64,000 nt of DNA from Eubacterium ruminantium (GTDB lineage: Bacteria; Bacillota; Clostridia; Lachnospirales; Lachnospiraceae): the NCBI GenBank assembly GCA_900108205.1, contig FNUU01000012.1, positions 1 to 64,000 of the forward strand. The letters are read 5' to 3'. Positions within the stretch are counted from its first letter, which is position 1; every line of letters starts with the position of its first letter. The translations under genes and the position numbers were made by a program. The notes beneath the pieces are model-generated. The model did no database searches and was not told where the DNA came from. It was given only the letters and a program-made list of their open reading frames with translations. Below, piece after piece: positions 9,494-16,759 of this stretch.

Positions 9494-9926
9494 TTCATAT
9501 ATCCTTTCCGAAGCCGTTGCGGCTCCCCGAGAAATCTATACCTGAACTATTCCGAGGCTTTTGGTGCTGTGCTATTCGGGAAAACAGGCACGTTATTTGG
9601 TGTAGTTATTTAGAAATCGATATACTAGCATTCATACAAAATACCTGTGCCTATTTATCTGTATTATATCATCCGGACAACCCGGATACGATGCCGGTTA
9701 TAATACCCTATATTTTTTATCAAAAAAGATATTTTGCATTAAAATTTCTACATTTTTACCTATACATTTATATATATTTAATATTATAATAAATTACATA
9801 TTTTATCAATTTTTTTGTGCATTTTATATCAATAACAGCGCAATCCGCCATATTTTTTGTAAATTTTAATCATTTTTACGGCAAGCTTATTGAATAAATA
9901 GCATATTTTTTATGTATTATTAACTG
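9494..9926. other. Intergenic AT-rich stretch with a dispersed-repeat copy
   Basis: No gene is supported. A small hairpin AGCCGTTGCGGCT lies just upstream of queH. From 9541 there is a block (CCTGAACTATTCCGAGGCTT, later TTATTTGGTGTAG) that recurs in diverged form at 19451. The remainder to 9926 is very AT-rich and leads into the promoter at 9927. Confidence 0.5.
9541..9655. repeat. Dispersed repeat family B, copy 1
   Basis: CCTGAACTATTCCGAGGCTT at 9541 matches CCCGAACTATCACGAGGCTT at 19451; both are followed by a TTATTTGGT(G/A)TAG segment, an ATCG(A/C)TATAC(T/C)A segment and a second arm. In this copy AGGCACG pairs with TGTGCCT, giving a long-range hairpin. Function unknown. Confidence 0.45.
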
Positions 9927-9955
9927 TTGACTTTGTTTATAATTTACAATATACT
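9927..9955 (+). promoter_or_regulatory. Predicted vegetative promoter for the 77-aa protein
   Basis: TTGACT at 9927-9932 and TATACT at 9950-9955 are separated by 17 bases, 50 bases upstream of a strong ribosome-binding site and start codon. Confidence 0.65.
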
Positions 9956-10005
9956 TTAAATAAGCGAAGTTGAGACGCAGAAGTTTGAAAAGGGAGGTCC
10001 TTGAG

Positions 10006-10239
10006 ATGACGGTTGAGCAAGCTATAAAAAAATATAAAATGGAACCTGTCAACGCCTATACCGCCAAGGTAAGAGCCAAAGAATTAAACGTTGAAGAGGT
10101 TTTATATATGAACGTTCAGAAGAATAAGTATGCATACATCATCAGAGACGGTGCTCGTGGGACTTATCTTTACAAGGACGAAAAGAGCATTTATACAAAG
10201 CTTTTCAAGGGACTTCAGATGATAAAGCTTGATACCTGA
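10006..10239 (+). CDS. Small conserved-looking protein of unknown function (77 aa)
   Basis: I do not recognise this protein. The ATG at 10006 is chosen because AGGGAGG lies 9 bases upstream; the longer frame starts at a TTG with no such site. It begins MTVEQAIKKYKMEP and is highly charged with no membrane segment or cysteines. The N-terminal half (AIKKYKMEPVNAYTAKVRA) could form a helix-turn-helix-like pair of helices, and YAYIIRDGARGTYLYKDEK looks like a beta hairpin. A good promoter precedes it and a hairpin terminator follows within 35 bases, so it is a monocistronic gene, one of only three on the plus strand. A DNA- or RNA-binding role is possible but unproven. Confidence 0.75.
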   Translation: MTVEQAIKKYKMEPVNAYTAKVRAKELNVEEVLYMNVQKNKYAYIIRDGARGTYLYKDEKSIYTKLFKGLQMIKLDT

Positions 10240-10273
10240 TCGTTTATCAAAGATTTATAAGTTATAAACATAT

Positions 10274-10295
10274 AGCCGGACAATAATGTCCGGCT
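10274..10295 (+). terminator. Intrinsic terminator of the 77-aa gene
   Basis: AGCCGGACA and TGTCCGGCT form a perfect 9-bp stem with a 4-base loop (ATAA) followed by TATATTGT. Confidence 0.75.
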
Positions 10296-10311
10296 TATAT
10301 TGTATCATTTT

Positions 10312-10402
10312 TCTGTCAATTTTGACTCCGCTCTGTTTTATGTTGCTTATCTGTCAATTCCGCTCTGCTCTGTTTTATGTCGCTTATCTGTCAATTTTCA
10401 CT
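10312..10402. repeat. Degenerate direct repeats around TATCTGTCAATT(T/C)
   Basis: Three near-copies of a ~36-50 base unit containing TCTGTCAATT, CGCTCTG and TTTTATGT(T/C)GCTTAT lie between the terminator and the end of the next minus-strand gene; the last copy reaches into that gene's stop codon. Confidence 0.5.
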
Positions 10403-10939
10403 CTGCTCTGCTTTTTCAGTCTTCTTTATCTCCTTGATGGCAAACTTAGACTTAAGGTAGTACTTCATGTGCTCAAGACAGTTTTCATCAAGATCAAGGA
10501 TAACAAGCTTATCAAGCCCATTTCCTGTTGAATTAACATAAACAGCGTAATATTCTTCATCCTTTACCTGCTCAGTAAAGTCAAGAATTTCAAGCTTTTC
10601 ATGTCTGTCAATATCATTCTTTACTCTGTCATTGAATGTAGAATCCAGAAGCTTGATATCCTTCAGACTGATGGTCATAACTTCTTTTCTTGTCTTTGCT
10701 GCTGCAATCTTGGCGATCTGTATATCACCATTTGTAAGTGTATATTCATATTCAAGATTCATCCAGTCAAATGTTTTCATAAAGAAAACCACTGCTATCA
10801 CAAATATTATAAAAGCCAGCATAGTTATTGTCATCATAACCGCAAAAGAAGCAGCCATTATAAGCATTCCTATTGCAAGCTTAACCTTTGTCTTACCTTC
10901 AGGTTTGCCATACACAAGTCTCTCGTTATATCTGTCCAT
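10391..10939 (-). CDS. Two-helix membrane protein, probably DUF6106 family
   Basis: 182 residues starting MDRYNERLVYGKPEGKTKVK. Two adjacent membrane helices (~20-58; AASFAVMMTITMLAFIIF and FVIAVVFFM) are followed by a soluble domain of ~110 residues with the pattern EYTLTNGDIQIAKI and a charged lysine-rich tail (EIKKTEKAEQSEN). The layout matches a small membrane-anchored family common in Clostridia whose soluble part resembles a PH-like or bPH domain; the family name is recalled, not searched. Start supported by AGGGAGA close upstream. The flanks carry short degenerate repeats on both sides. Function unknown. Confidence 0.75.
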   Translation of the reverse strand: MDRYNERLVYGKPEGKTKVKLAIGMLIMAASFAVMMTITMLAFIIFVIAVVFFMKTFDWMNLEYEYTLTNGDIQIAKIAAAKTRKEVMTISLKDIKLLDSTFNDRVKNDIDRHEKLEILDFTEQVKDEEYYAVYVNSTGNGLDKLVILDLDENCLEHMKYYLKSKFAIKEIKKTEKAEQSEN

Positions 10940-10977
10940 TTTTCTCTCCCTTAAAATATTTATGCCGTTTTTTTTGT

Positions 10978-11112
10978 CTCATACATTCCCGGTATCAACC
11001 ATGTTTATTTAATCTGACACATTCTGGTATCAACCATGTTTATTTAATCAAACACATTTCCGGTATCAATCACTGTCTTTTAGTCTCTCACATCGCCGGT
11101 ATCAGTCACAAA
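10978..11112. repeat. Degenerate ~38-base direct repeats upstream of the membrane protein
   Basis: Four units of the type ACATT-CCGGTATCAACCATG-TTTATTTAATC (starts near 10982, 11020, 11058 and 11092) with increasing divergence. They fill the gap between ispF and the membrane-protein gene. Confidence 0.6.
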
Positions 11113-11121
11113 ATAATACTC

Positions 11122-11589
11122 CTACGCCAGCAGTGCCACTGCCTGGCAGCTGATTCCCAGTCCTTCACCTGTGAATCCGAGCCCTTCTTCAGTGGTAGCC
11201 TTAACATTTACCTGATCAATATCTATCGCAAGTGTATCGGCTATTATTCTTCTCATTTCCGGAATGTGCGGCGCCATTTTCGGTTTCTGTGCTATTATGG
11301 TCGCATCCACATTCCCTATGGAATAGCCTTTTTCAGTGATCATTTTTTTTACTTCTTCAAGAAGCATTACACTGTCCGCGCCTTTATATCTTTCATCCGT
11401 ATCCGGGAAATGCTTTCCTATGTCTCCCAAAGCTGCCGCTCCAAGCAGTGCATCCATAACAGCATGCAGCAGACAATCTGCATCCGAGTGACCGAGGAGT
11501 CCCTTTTCATACGGTATTTCCACACCTCCAAGGATCAGCTTTCTGTCCGCAACAAGCCTATGGACATCATATCCCATACCTATTCTCAT
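11122..11589 (-). CDS. ispF: 2-C-methyl-D-erythritol 2,4-cyclodiphosphate synthase
   Basis: 155 residues from the ATG at 11589, which has GGAG 9 bases upstream; an upstream ATG at 11604 is in frame. IspF cyclises 4-diphosphocytidyl-2-C-methylerythritol 2-phosphate, releasing CMP, in the MEP isoprenoid pathway; it is a trimer with a zinc ion at the active site. Hallmarks: MGYDVHRL (zinc-binding Asp and His), [33 protein letters not shown], and the C-terminal [16 protein letters not shown] that binds the cytidine moiety. Length is typical. No other MEP gene is adjacent in the window. Confidence 0.97.
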   Translation of the reverse strand: MRIGMGYDVHRLVADRKLILGGVEIPYEKGLLGHSDADCLLHAVMDALLGAAALGDIGKHFPDTDERYKGADSVMLLEEVKKMITEKGYSIGNVDATIIAQKPKMAPHIPEMRRIIADTLAIDIDQVNVKATTEEGLGFTGEGLGISCQAVALLA

Positions 11590-11603
11590 ACTTATCGTCT
11601 CCA

Positions 11604-11652
11604 TTTCTTGATAAGATACCGGAAGGATATCAGTCCCATCCTTCTCATAATC
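11604..11652. repeat. Partial copy of the 117-bp hairpin repeat (family A), upstream of ispF
   Basis: TTGATAAGATACCG, then AGGATATCAGTCCCATCC and TCTCATAATC match the end of module 1, the middle module and part of module 3 of the repeat at 16447. The copy is diverged and truncated. Confidence 0.6.
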
Positions 11653-11975
11653 TATCTGATCATAACAATATCCCTATCTGCAGGTTATGAAATATCCTGA
11701 TTGAACATCACGCCTAAATATTATAACTAAACATTTCGACTGAACACTCTGCCAGAATATTCTGACTGATAACAAAACAATCATTGGTAATCAATATATA
11801 AATATCAATCAAACCAATGTACCGGTATATCAACCATATAGAATCACAACCTTATTCATTATATAAAAATACTTCAAAACATGCAAACTAAACCTTACAA
11901 AAAAATACAAAATGTGAATTATATTATCTTTACTATTTTGAAAAATCATTGTAATATTAACAAGGATGTATTTTT
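11653..11975. other. Intergenic AT-rich stretch without a supported gene
   Basis: About 320 bases of low-complexity sequence with loose repetition of AATATT(A/C)T(A/G)AC and GACTGAACA. No frame with a ribosome-binding site is present. A possible hairpin (GCACCC with GGGTGT) lies at 11991-12020 just before the next plus-strand gene and may belong to its leader. Confidence 0.45.
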
Positions 11976-12053
11976 ATCAAAATCACGGAAGCACCCGATA
12001 CTGAGTTTCTTTGGGTGTTTCTCTAAATGGATAATCAAAGGAGGTTAAAGTAT

Positions 12054-13175
12054 ATGGCACGTTCAGCAGGTGGTGGCGGTGGCCATTCTTCAGGCGGAGG
12101 AGGACGTTCCTTCGGAGGCGGCTCGCGTTCATCAAGCCGTTCATTTGGAAGCAGCGGCCGTTCACATTCAAGTTCATCAGGAAGTTATCGCCGTGCAGGA
12201 AGCAGTTACGGAGGAGGTAGTTCCTACGGACATTCTTCCGGCAGCAGCTACAGAAGAGGCGGCTCGTACGGATATGGTTACGGCGGTGGTCCTCGTTACG
12301 GCTACGGCGGTGGCGGCGGTTATTACAGAGGCGGTGGCCCTGTCAGAACCGGTGGAAGCGGTGGTGGATGCGGATGCTTCACTTTTATTATCATTATTTG
12401 TATAGCAATGATAATCTTCTCAGGTGTCAGAAATAATTCAGGCACTTCATCAAGCAGCAGCACAAGCTCATCAAACAAGTCAACCGCTTACCTTCAGCAT
12501 GAAAAATACAAGGGAAATGTTGATTCCAGCCACGGTTTCTACACAGATCTCAGCGAAGGTTCAGAGAAATTCATAGACAGTTCCAATAAGAATGATCTGA
12601 ATGACGGATTTGATAAGTTTTATTCAAAGACAGGTGTTTATCCTCACCTTTACATTATTGAGCGAGTACCGGGAAATGGAAATCCGGACAGTGTAATGCA
12701 GACATATACAGATGAACTTTATGAGAATCTGTTTGATGCAGAAGGTAATCTTCTCCTCGTATACGTTGCAGAAGAAGATGATTACTGGGCAGCCGGTGGT
12801 CATAACATCCGCGAAACGATTGACGAAGATGCCATGGATGTAATTTACTCACACATTAATGCCAGATGGGACAACGGAAACCTTGCAGCCCGCTTCGGTG
12901 ACGGTCTTGAAGATGCAGCAAAGCACATCATGGGTAAGAGCCCTTACTTCACTGTAATGATCGTATTTATTATCGCTCTTGCAGTAGTTATAATCCTCTT
13001 CATCGTTTACACATGGTGGCAGAAGAAGAAAAAGGCAGAGAAGGAAGAACAGGAGCATCTCGAGCAGATCCTTTCTACTCCGCTGGAAAGCTTTGGAAAT
13101 GCAGGAATGGATGACCTCAAGGGTAAATATGATGGTTCAGATAATAACGGGCCAAACAACCCGCCGATGAATTAA
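12054..13175 (+). CDS. TPM-domain membrane protein with Gly/Ser/Tyr-rich N-terminus
   Basis: 373 residues; ATG at 12054 has AAAGGAGG 10 bases upstream, so the longer frame from 12027 is rejected. Residues 1-105 are a low-complexity GGGGHSSGGGG, RSFGSSGRSHSSSSGSYRR tract with arginines and tyrosines. A membrane helix follows (CFTFIIIICIAMIIFSG, ~112-128), then an extracellular domain of ~180 residues resembling TPM/TLP18.3 (TDLSEGSEKFIDSSNKNDLN, LLLVYVAEEDDYWAAGG, then an NLAARFGDGLEDAA end), a second helix (~300-323) and a lysine/glutamate-rich tail. TPM proteins act in membrane-protein turnover or quality control in other organisms; the function here is unknown. The Gly-rich tract lies on the cytoplasmic or external side depending on topology. 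Monocistronic, with a strong terminator. Confidence 0.8.
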   Translation: MARSAGGGGGHSSGGGGRSFGGGSRSSSRSFGSSGRSHSSSSGSYRRAGSSYGGGSSYGHSSGSSYRRGGSYGYGYGGGPRYGYGGGGGYYRGGGPVRTGGSGGGCGCFTFIIIICIAMIIFSGVRNNSGTSSSSSTSSSNKSTAYLQHEKYKGNVDSSHGFYTDLSEGSEKFIDSSNKNDLNDGFDKFYSKTGVYPHLYIIERVPGNGNPDSVMQTYTDELYENLFDAEGNLLLVYVAEEDDYWAAGGHNIRETIDEDAMDVIYSHINARWDNGNLAARFGDGLEDAAKHIMGKSPYFTVMIVFIIALAVVIILFIVYTWWQKKKKAEKEEQEHLEQILSTPLESFGNAGMDDLKGKYDGSDNNGPNNPPMN

Positions 13176-13276
13176 ATTTTATCTGAAAATGCTATCGATA
13201 TCATTTAATCATTTAAACCAAAATCATAATCAGTGTAATAATAAGAATCACTGAAAAACAAATAATAAAATACCAA

Positions 13277-13315
13277 AAATGCCATCGGTCGTGTCGTACC
13301 GATGGCATTTTTTTG
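13277..13315 (+). terminator. Intrinsic terminator of the TPM gene
   Basis: A perfect 13-bp stem (AAATGCCATCGGT with ACCGATGGCATTT), 8-base loop, then a T-run. The A-run on the other side makes it usable from the minus strand, where the RiPP-like cassette ends. Confidence 0.9.
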
Positions 13316-13352
13316 CATAATTATTTAATTAACGTAAAGCCCCAACGGTAAA

Positions 13353-13817
13353 TTATACAATTCCCAACCATTTATCTTTTTTTGTACGATGGCCACAGGA
13401 CCTGCAGATAACGTCATCTTCTTTTCTGTCACCATGTTCATAATATGTATTAGTTGTTTTACAGTTTTCACATATTCTCTTTTGGTGATAGTAATCCTGC
13501 CAGCTCAAATAGAATATCATAAAGCATCCGATTTCATATCCATCCGGTGCTTTATCACCCATCCATAGAATTCCACCTGATACATTTTCTAATTCTTCAG
13601 GATTTAATTCTTCATCATTTAACTCTTTTTCAGTTATACCTTCTTTAAACTCTTCTTCCGTAAAATCATAGCCCAGTTTTCCTGCTATTTCCGGAAGTAT
13701 TTCTTTTTCATCTTTACCGCTGTCTTTAGCTGCTTCTAATTCATTTTTTATCTTTTCTCTTAATTCTGCATTTTCTTGCAGATCTTTTTTGAATTTTGCT
13801 ACATTTTCAACTGACAT
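13353..13817 (-). CDS. Nif11-leader RiPP precursor-like peptide A
   Basis: 154 residues, GGGAGG upstream of the ATG. Residues 1-80 are a Nif11-type leader: ENVAKFKKDLQENAELREK, a KLGYDFTEEEF segment and the ELENVSGG cleavage-like site (GG at 81-82). The 72-residue follower contains KAPDGYE, Cys98, an aromatic patch (FYLSWQDYYH), C116xxC119 and C138xxC141 followed by GHRT. Two sister peptides at 15336 and 15867 share this plan, and a radical SAM maturase gene lies immediately upstream. Nif11 leaders (TIGR03798) guide RiPP enzymes; that these cores are actually modified is inference. The two CxxC pairs could instead bind zinc. Last gene of the cassette, 101 bases after the maturase. Confidence 0.85.
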   Translation of the reverse strand: MSVENVAKFKKDLQENAELREKIKNELEAAKDSGKDEKEILPEIAGKLGYDFTEEEFKEGITEKELNDEELNPEELENVSGGILWMGDKAPDGYEIGCFMIFYLSWQDYYHQKRICENCKTTNTYYEHGDRKEDDVICRSCGHRTKKDKWLGIV

Positions 13818-13918
13818 AATCCTTACCTCCCTTCAATCCCGGCCACTTTTGAAACATCTTTCTCCATTGATATTTAAGACTAAAGATGGCCTTAATTGTT
13901 TACGCGTTATATAAAACA

Positions 13919-15319
13919 TTATATTTCAATAATCCCCTCCGGAACTGCTTTTCTTATTTCATCTGCCAGATTCTTTTTAAAGAAATTACAATGTTTTATT
14001 TCTACCCCGCAATAATCGCCTGTATCATTTAATGCACAGGCACTGCAGCCTCCTGCACAATGCAGTAAATGTTCACACGTCTTACATTCTTCATTCTTTT
14101 CCAAAAATTTTGTTTTGGTTGTGCATACTATATCTTTATAAAATGAATCTGTTGTTATTTCTGCAAGTGATTTCTCCAATATATTCGGGAATTTATCAGT
14201 AAGACTGCTGCCACTGAATCCCATACACGGCATTATTTTTCCTTCCGGCGAAATATATGATTTAAATCTTGCAGTTTTACATATATACATTTTTGATAAT
14301 TCGTCTGCACTTTTAACATTATGAATATGAGCCATTAAGAATTCTTTTCGCCCTTTATACCCTGAAAAATATCCATCAATACTTATATTGATCGGAGCGT
14401 TATCTTCAAAATATTGAGGAATATATTCTTTAATAACTTCTATTTCTTCTTCCTCTGACAAAGCATATTTCTGTGAGTAATCCGCCCAGCATCCCAAACA
14501 TTGAGGAGCATTTATATTTAAACTTCGTACACCTAATTCTGAAAGAAGCTTTACAGTATCTCTTAAAGAATCTTTATTCTTTTTATGTATACACATGGTG
14601 CAATCAACATTTCTGTTGTATTGAACCAGAAGTTTAATGGCTCTTATTGTTTCTTTCTCCGCTCCTTCTACACCTCGAAGCCAGTCGTGGAAGCCTGTGC
14701 CGTCAAAACTGATCTGGAAGGTCGGATACATATTCCTTTTATCCAATTCTTCCATAAACTTTTCATTTATCAGTCTTGCATTGGTAAATATTGTTCTTAC
14801 CTTAATACCAGCTTTTGATAACTCATCTGCTATCTGCCAGAAGTCCTGTCTTACCAATGGCTCTCCGCCTGATATATCAACATTTGATACACCGCTTGTT
14901 TCAAGCTCTTTTATTATATACTTACAATCTTCTAAACTTAGTTGAACCTGTTCAAAAGAAGGGGCTGATAGCAAACAATGACGGCATTTATAATTACACT
15001 TACCTGTTATAGACCATAAGAAAGACTCCATATATGCAGTTTTGTATAATTTATATTTTTGATATTCTTTTAGTCCTTCCAACGGATCCTTTGAAGCTTC
15101 CAAAGCTCCGAATGCAGCAAGTCTATCTAATACAAATTTAATATCTTTATTTAATGTATCAATTGCAATATCAGTCCTGCCGTCACATTTTATAAGAACA
15201 TCAAATTTTTCTTTATTGCAAAAGAATGGTTCCAATTCATTTATTTCTAAATTTTTGATCGCATAAGGCAGCCCGATCCATCCTCTGAATGCAAAATCAT
15301 CCTTAAGTCTATAATACAT
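13919..15319 (-). CDS. Radical SAM/SPASM peptide maturase of the Nif11 type
   Basis: 466 residues. N-terminal ~85 residues (MYYRLKDDFAFRGW, PFFCNKEKFDVLIKCDG) resemble a PqqD-like peptide-recognition (RRE) fold. The radical SAM core has C108xxxC112xxC115 within GKCNYKCRHC, then DISGGEPLVRQDF (SAM binding). The C-terminus is a SPASM domain rich in cysteines (C412, C415, C421, C425, C428, C437, C444), expected to hold auxiliary 4Fe-4S clusters. Such enzymes install thioether, C-C or related crosslinks or epimerise residues in RiPP precursors; the family nif11-like peptide radical SAM maturase (TIGR04064) is the closest I can name, from memory. It starts 16 bases after precursor B ends (weak ribosome-binding site GGATGG), so the two are coupled. 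Confidence 0.9.
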   Translation of the reverse strand: MYYRLKDDFAFRGWIGLPYAIKNLEINELEPFFCNKEKFDVLIKCDGRTDIAIDTLNKDIKFVLDRLAAFGALEASKDPLEGLKEYQKYKLYKTAYMESFLWSITGKCNYKCRHCLLSAPSFEQVQLSLEDCKYIIKELETSGVSNVDISGGEPLVRQDFWQIADELSKAGIKVRTIFTNARLINEKFMEELDKRNMYPTFQISFDGTGFHDWLRGVEGAEKETIRAIKLLVQYNRNVDCTMCIHKKNKDSLRDTVKLLSELGVRSLNINAPQCLGCWADYSQKYALSEEEEIEVIKEYIPQYFEDNAPINISIDGYFSGYKGRKEFLMAHIHNVKSADELSKMYICKTARFKSYISPEGKIMPCMGFSGSSLTDKFPNILEKSLAEITTDSFYKDIVCTTKTKFLEKNEECKTCEHLLHCAGGCSACALNDTGDYCGVEIKHCNFFKKNLADEIRKAVPEGIIEI

Positions 15320-15335
15320 TAGTTTACCATCCTGT

Positions 15336-15785
15336 TTATTCTAAGCCGCTGTCTCCTTGAGGATTATTTGTATAGTGACCGCAATCATTGCATATAAAAG
15401 GGCCTTGGGAACCATCACGATGACCATTCTTTGACTGACAGTTCTCACATATATTATTTATCCAGTAATAGGATTTCCATCCACAATGATACCAGGCAAA
15501 AATACATGTTAATTCATGGCCATCCGGTGCATCTTCATCAAACCCTAAGTAACCACCTGAAACATTGGAAAGCTCTTCATAACTTAATTCCTTATCATTT
15601 ACATATTCCTTTTTTAATTCTTCTTCTGTAAAATCATAGCCCAGTTTTCTTGCTATTTCCGGAATTAATTCTTTTTCTTTTTTTCCGCTGTCTTTAAAGG
15701 CTTCTAATTCCTTTTTCAGCTTTTCTTTTAATTCTTCATTTTCGTTCAGATCATTTATAAATTTTTTTGCATTTTCTACAGCCAT
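15336..15785 (-). CDS. Nif11-leader RiPP precursor-like peptide B
   Basis: 149 residues; GGAGGAG upstream of the ATG. Leader MAVENAKKFINDLNENEELK, KLGYDFTEEEL and LSNVSGG (GG at 77-78). Follower of 71 residues: DEDAPDGHE, Cys94, Cys101, aromatic patch (FAWYHCGWKSYYW), C113xxC116, C132xxC135 with GHYT, and a short Gly/Ser tail. It has one cysteine more than its sisters (Cys101), in the aromatic patch, a likely site of specificity or modification (inference). It directly precedes the radical SAM gene. Confidence 0.86.
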   Translation of the reverse strand: MAVENAKKFINDLNENEELKEKLKKELEAFKDSGKKEKELIPEIARKLGYDFTEEELKKEYVNDKELSYEELSNVSGGYLGFDEDAPDGHELTCIFAWYHCGWKSYYWINNICENCQSKNGHRDGSQGPFICNDCGHYTNNPQGDSGLE

Positions 15786-15866
15786 AGCATTCTCCTCCGT
15801 ATCTAATATATCAATTTATGGAAGCAATAACTTTTCCTTTGCTATGTGCCCTCAATCACTTTATCA

Positions 15867-16286
15867 CTATATGCTTGTCTGATGATTGCAATCATTGCAT
15901 ATAAGATAGCTGTAATCCGATCCCTCAATTTTCTTTACATTTTTTGATTTACATTTTTCACATATTCCATTAGCGTAATAATAATTGCTCCACTCTAAAT
16001 AAAAAGCAAAAAAACATCCTACTTCGTGGCCATCCGGTGCATCTTCTCCAAACCAGAACATGCCTCCCGAAACATTTTCCAATTCATTAGCGCTTAACTC
16101 CTTACTGTCTTCTTCAAATTCTTCGTTTGTAAAGTCATATCCAAGTTTTACTGCTATTTCCGGAATTATCTCTCTTTCATTTTTACCGCTGTCTTTATAC
16201 GCTTCCAGTTCTTTCTTTACTTTTTCTTTAAACTCCTCGTTTTCCTCAAATTCCTTTTTAAATCTTTTTACATTTTCTGCTGACAT
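15867..16286 (-). CDS. Nif11-leader RiPP precursor-like peptide C
   Basis: 139 residues from the ATG at 16286 (AAGGAGG 6 bases upstream); the frame is open for 18 further codons but without a site. Leader MSAENVKRFKKEFEENEEFK, KLGYDFTNEEF and ELENVSGG (GG at 74-75). Follower of 64 residues: GEDAPDGHE, Cys91, aromatic patch (FFAFYLEWSNYYY), C109xxC112, C130xxC133 followed by NHQT. First gene of the cassette, 81 bases before precursor B. Confidence 0.85.
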   Translation of the reverse strand: MSAENVKRFKKEFEENEEFKEKVKKELEAYKDSGKNEREIIPEIAVKLGYDFTNEEFEEDSKELSANELENVSGGMFWFGEDAPDGHEVGCFFAFYLEWSNYYYANGICEKCKSKNVKKIEGSDYSYLICNDCNHQTSI

Positions 16287-16344
16287 ATTTTTCCTCCTTC
16301 TCCTGTCTGTTTCTGCGTAATCCTCCGTACAATAATCCAATATT

Positions 16345-16373
16345 ATTATATCGCAAAATCATAAATTTTTCTA
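16345..16373 (-). promoter_or_regulatory. Predicted promoter of the Nif11 cassette
   Basis: On the minus strand TAGAAA and a perfect TATAAT are 17 bases apart, 58 bases upstream of precursor C. The -35 is weak. A very similar element (TAGAAA, 18 bases, TATAAT) precedes the GGDEF gene at 54245-54274. Confidence 0.45.
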
Positions 16374-16392
16374 CATTATTCTTTATATAGCA

Positions 16393-16422
16393 GAAGAGAC
16401 ATACATCACTGTATGTCTCTTC
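16393..16422 (-). terminator. Perfect hairpin isolating the Nif11 cassette
   Basis: A 13-bp perfect stem (GAAGAGACATACA with TGTATGTCTCTTC, loop TCAC) stands between the repeat array and the cassette promoter. Neither side has a long T-run, so termination is plausible but not certain; it could also be a regulator site. Confidence 0.5.
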
Positions 16423-16446
16423 TTAAACCATATTATTATACAATTA

Positions 16447-16752
16447 ATATATCTTATCAGAAGAAAAACAAGCACGAGTGAAACGAGTATTTGTTTTTCT
16501 TGATAAGATACCGTAGGGACGTCAGTCCCGCAGGATTATGAGATGCGGTTTTTGCTTCTCATAATATATCTTATCAGAAGAAAAACAAGCACGAGTGAAA
16601 CGAGTATTTGTTTTTCTTGATAAGATACCGCAGGGACGTCAGTCCCGTAGGATTATGAGATGCGGTTTTTGCTTCTCATAATATATCTTATCAGAAGAAA
16701 AACAAGCACGAACGAAGTGAGTATTTGTTCGTGCTTTGCTTCTCATATATAT
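16447..16752. repeat. 117-bp tandem repeat array (family A, about 2.6 copies)
   Basis: Units start at 16447, 16564 and 16681, exactly 117 bases apart. Each unit holds three inverted repeats: module 1, TATCTTATC(A)GAAGAAAAACAA paired with TTTGTTTTTCTTGATAAGATA; module 2, GGGACGTCAGTCCC; module 3, TATGAGA paired with TCTCATA around GCGGTTTTTGC. The third copy is truncated and rearranged. Sequence is conserved far better than the neighbouring spacers. Other copies are listed at 11604, 23083, 47837, 48937, 52551 and 54302. Confidence 0.9.
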
Positions 16753-16759
16753 CAGATCA

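Noticed and set aside
12070..12405. Alternative plus-strand frame rich in Ala/Val/Glu inside the TPM gene
   Set aside because: It arises from Gly/Ser-rich codons read one base off and has no ribosome-binding site.
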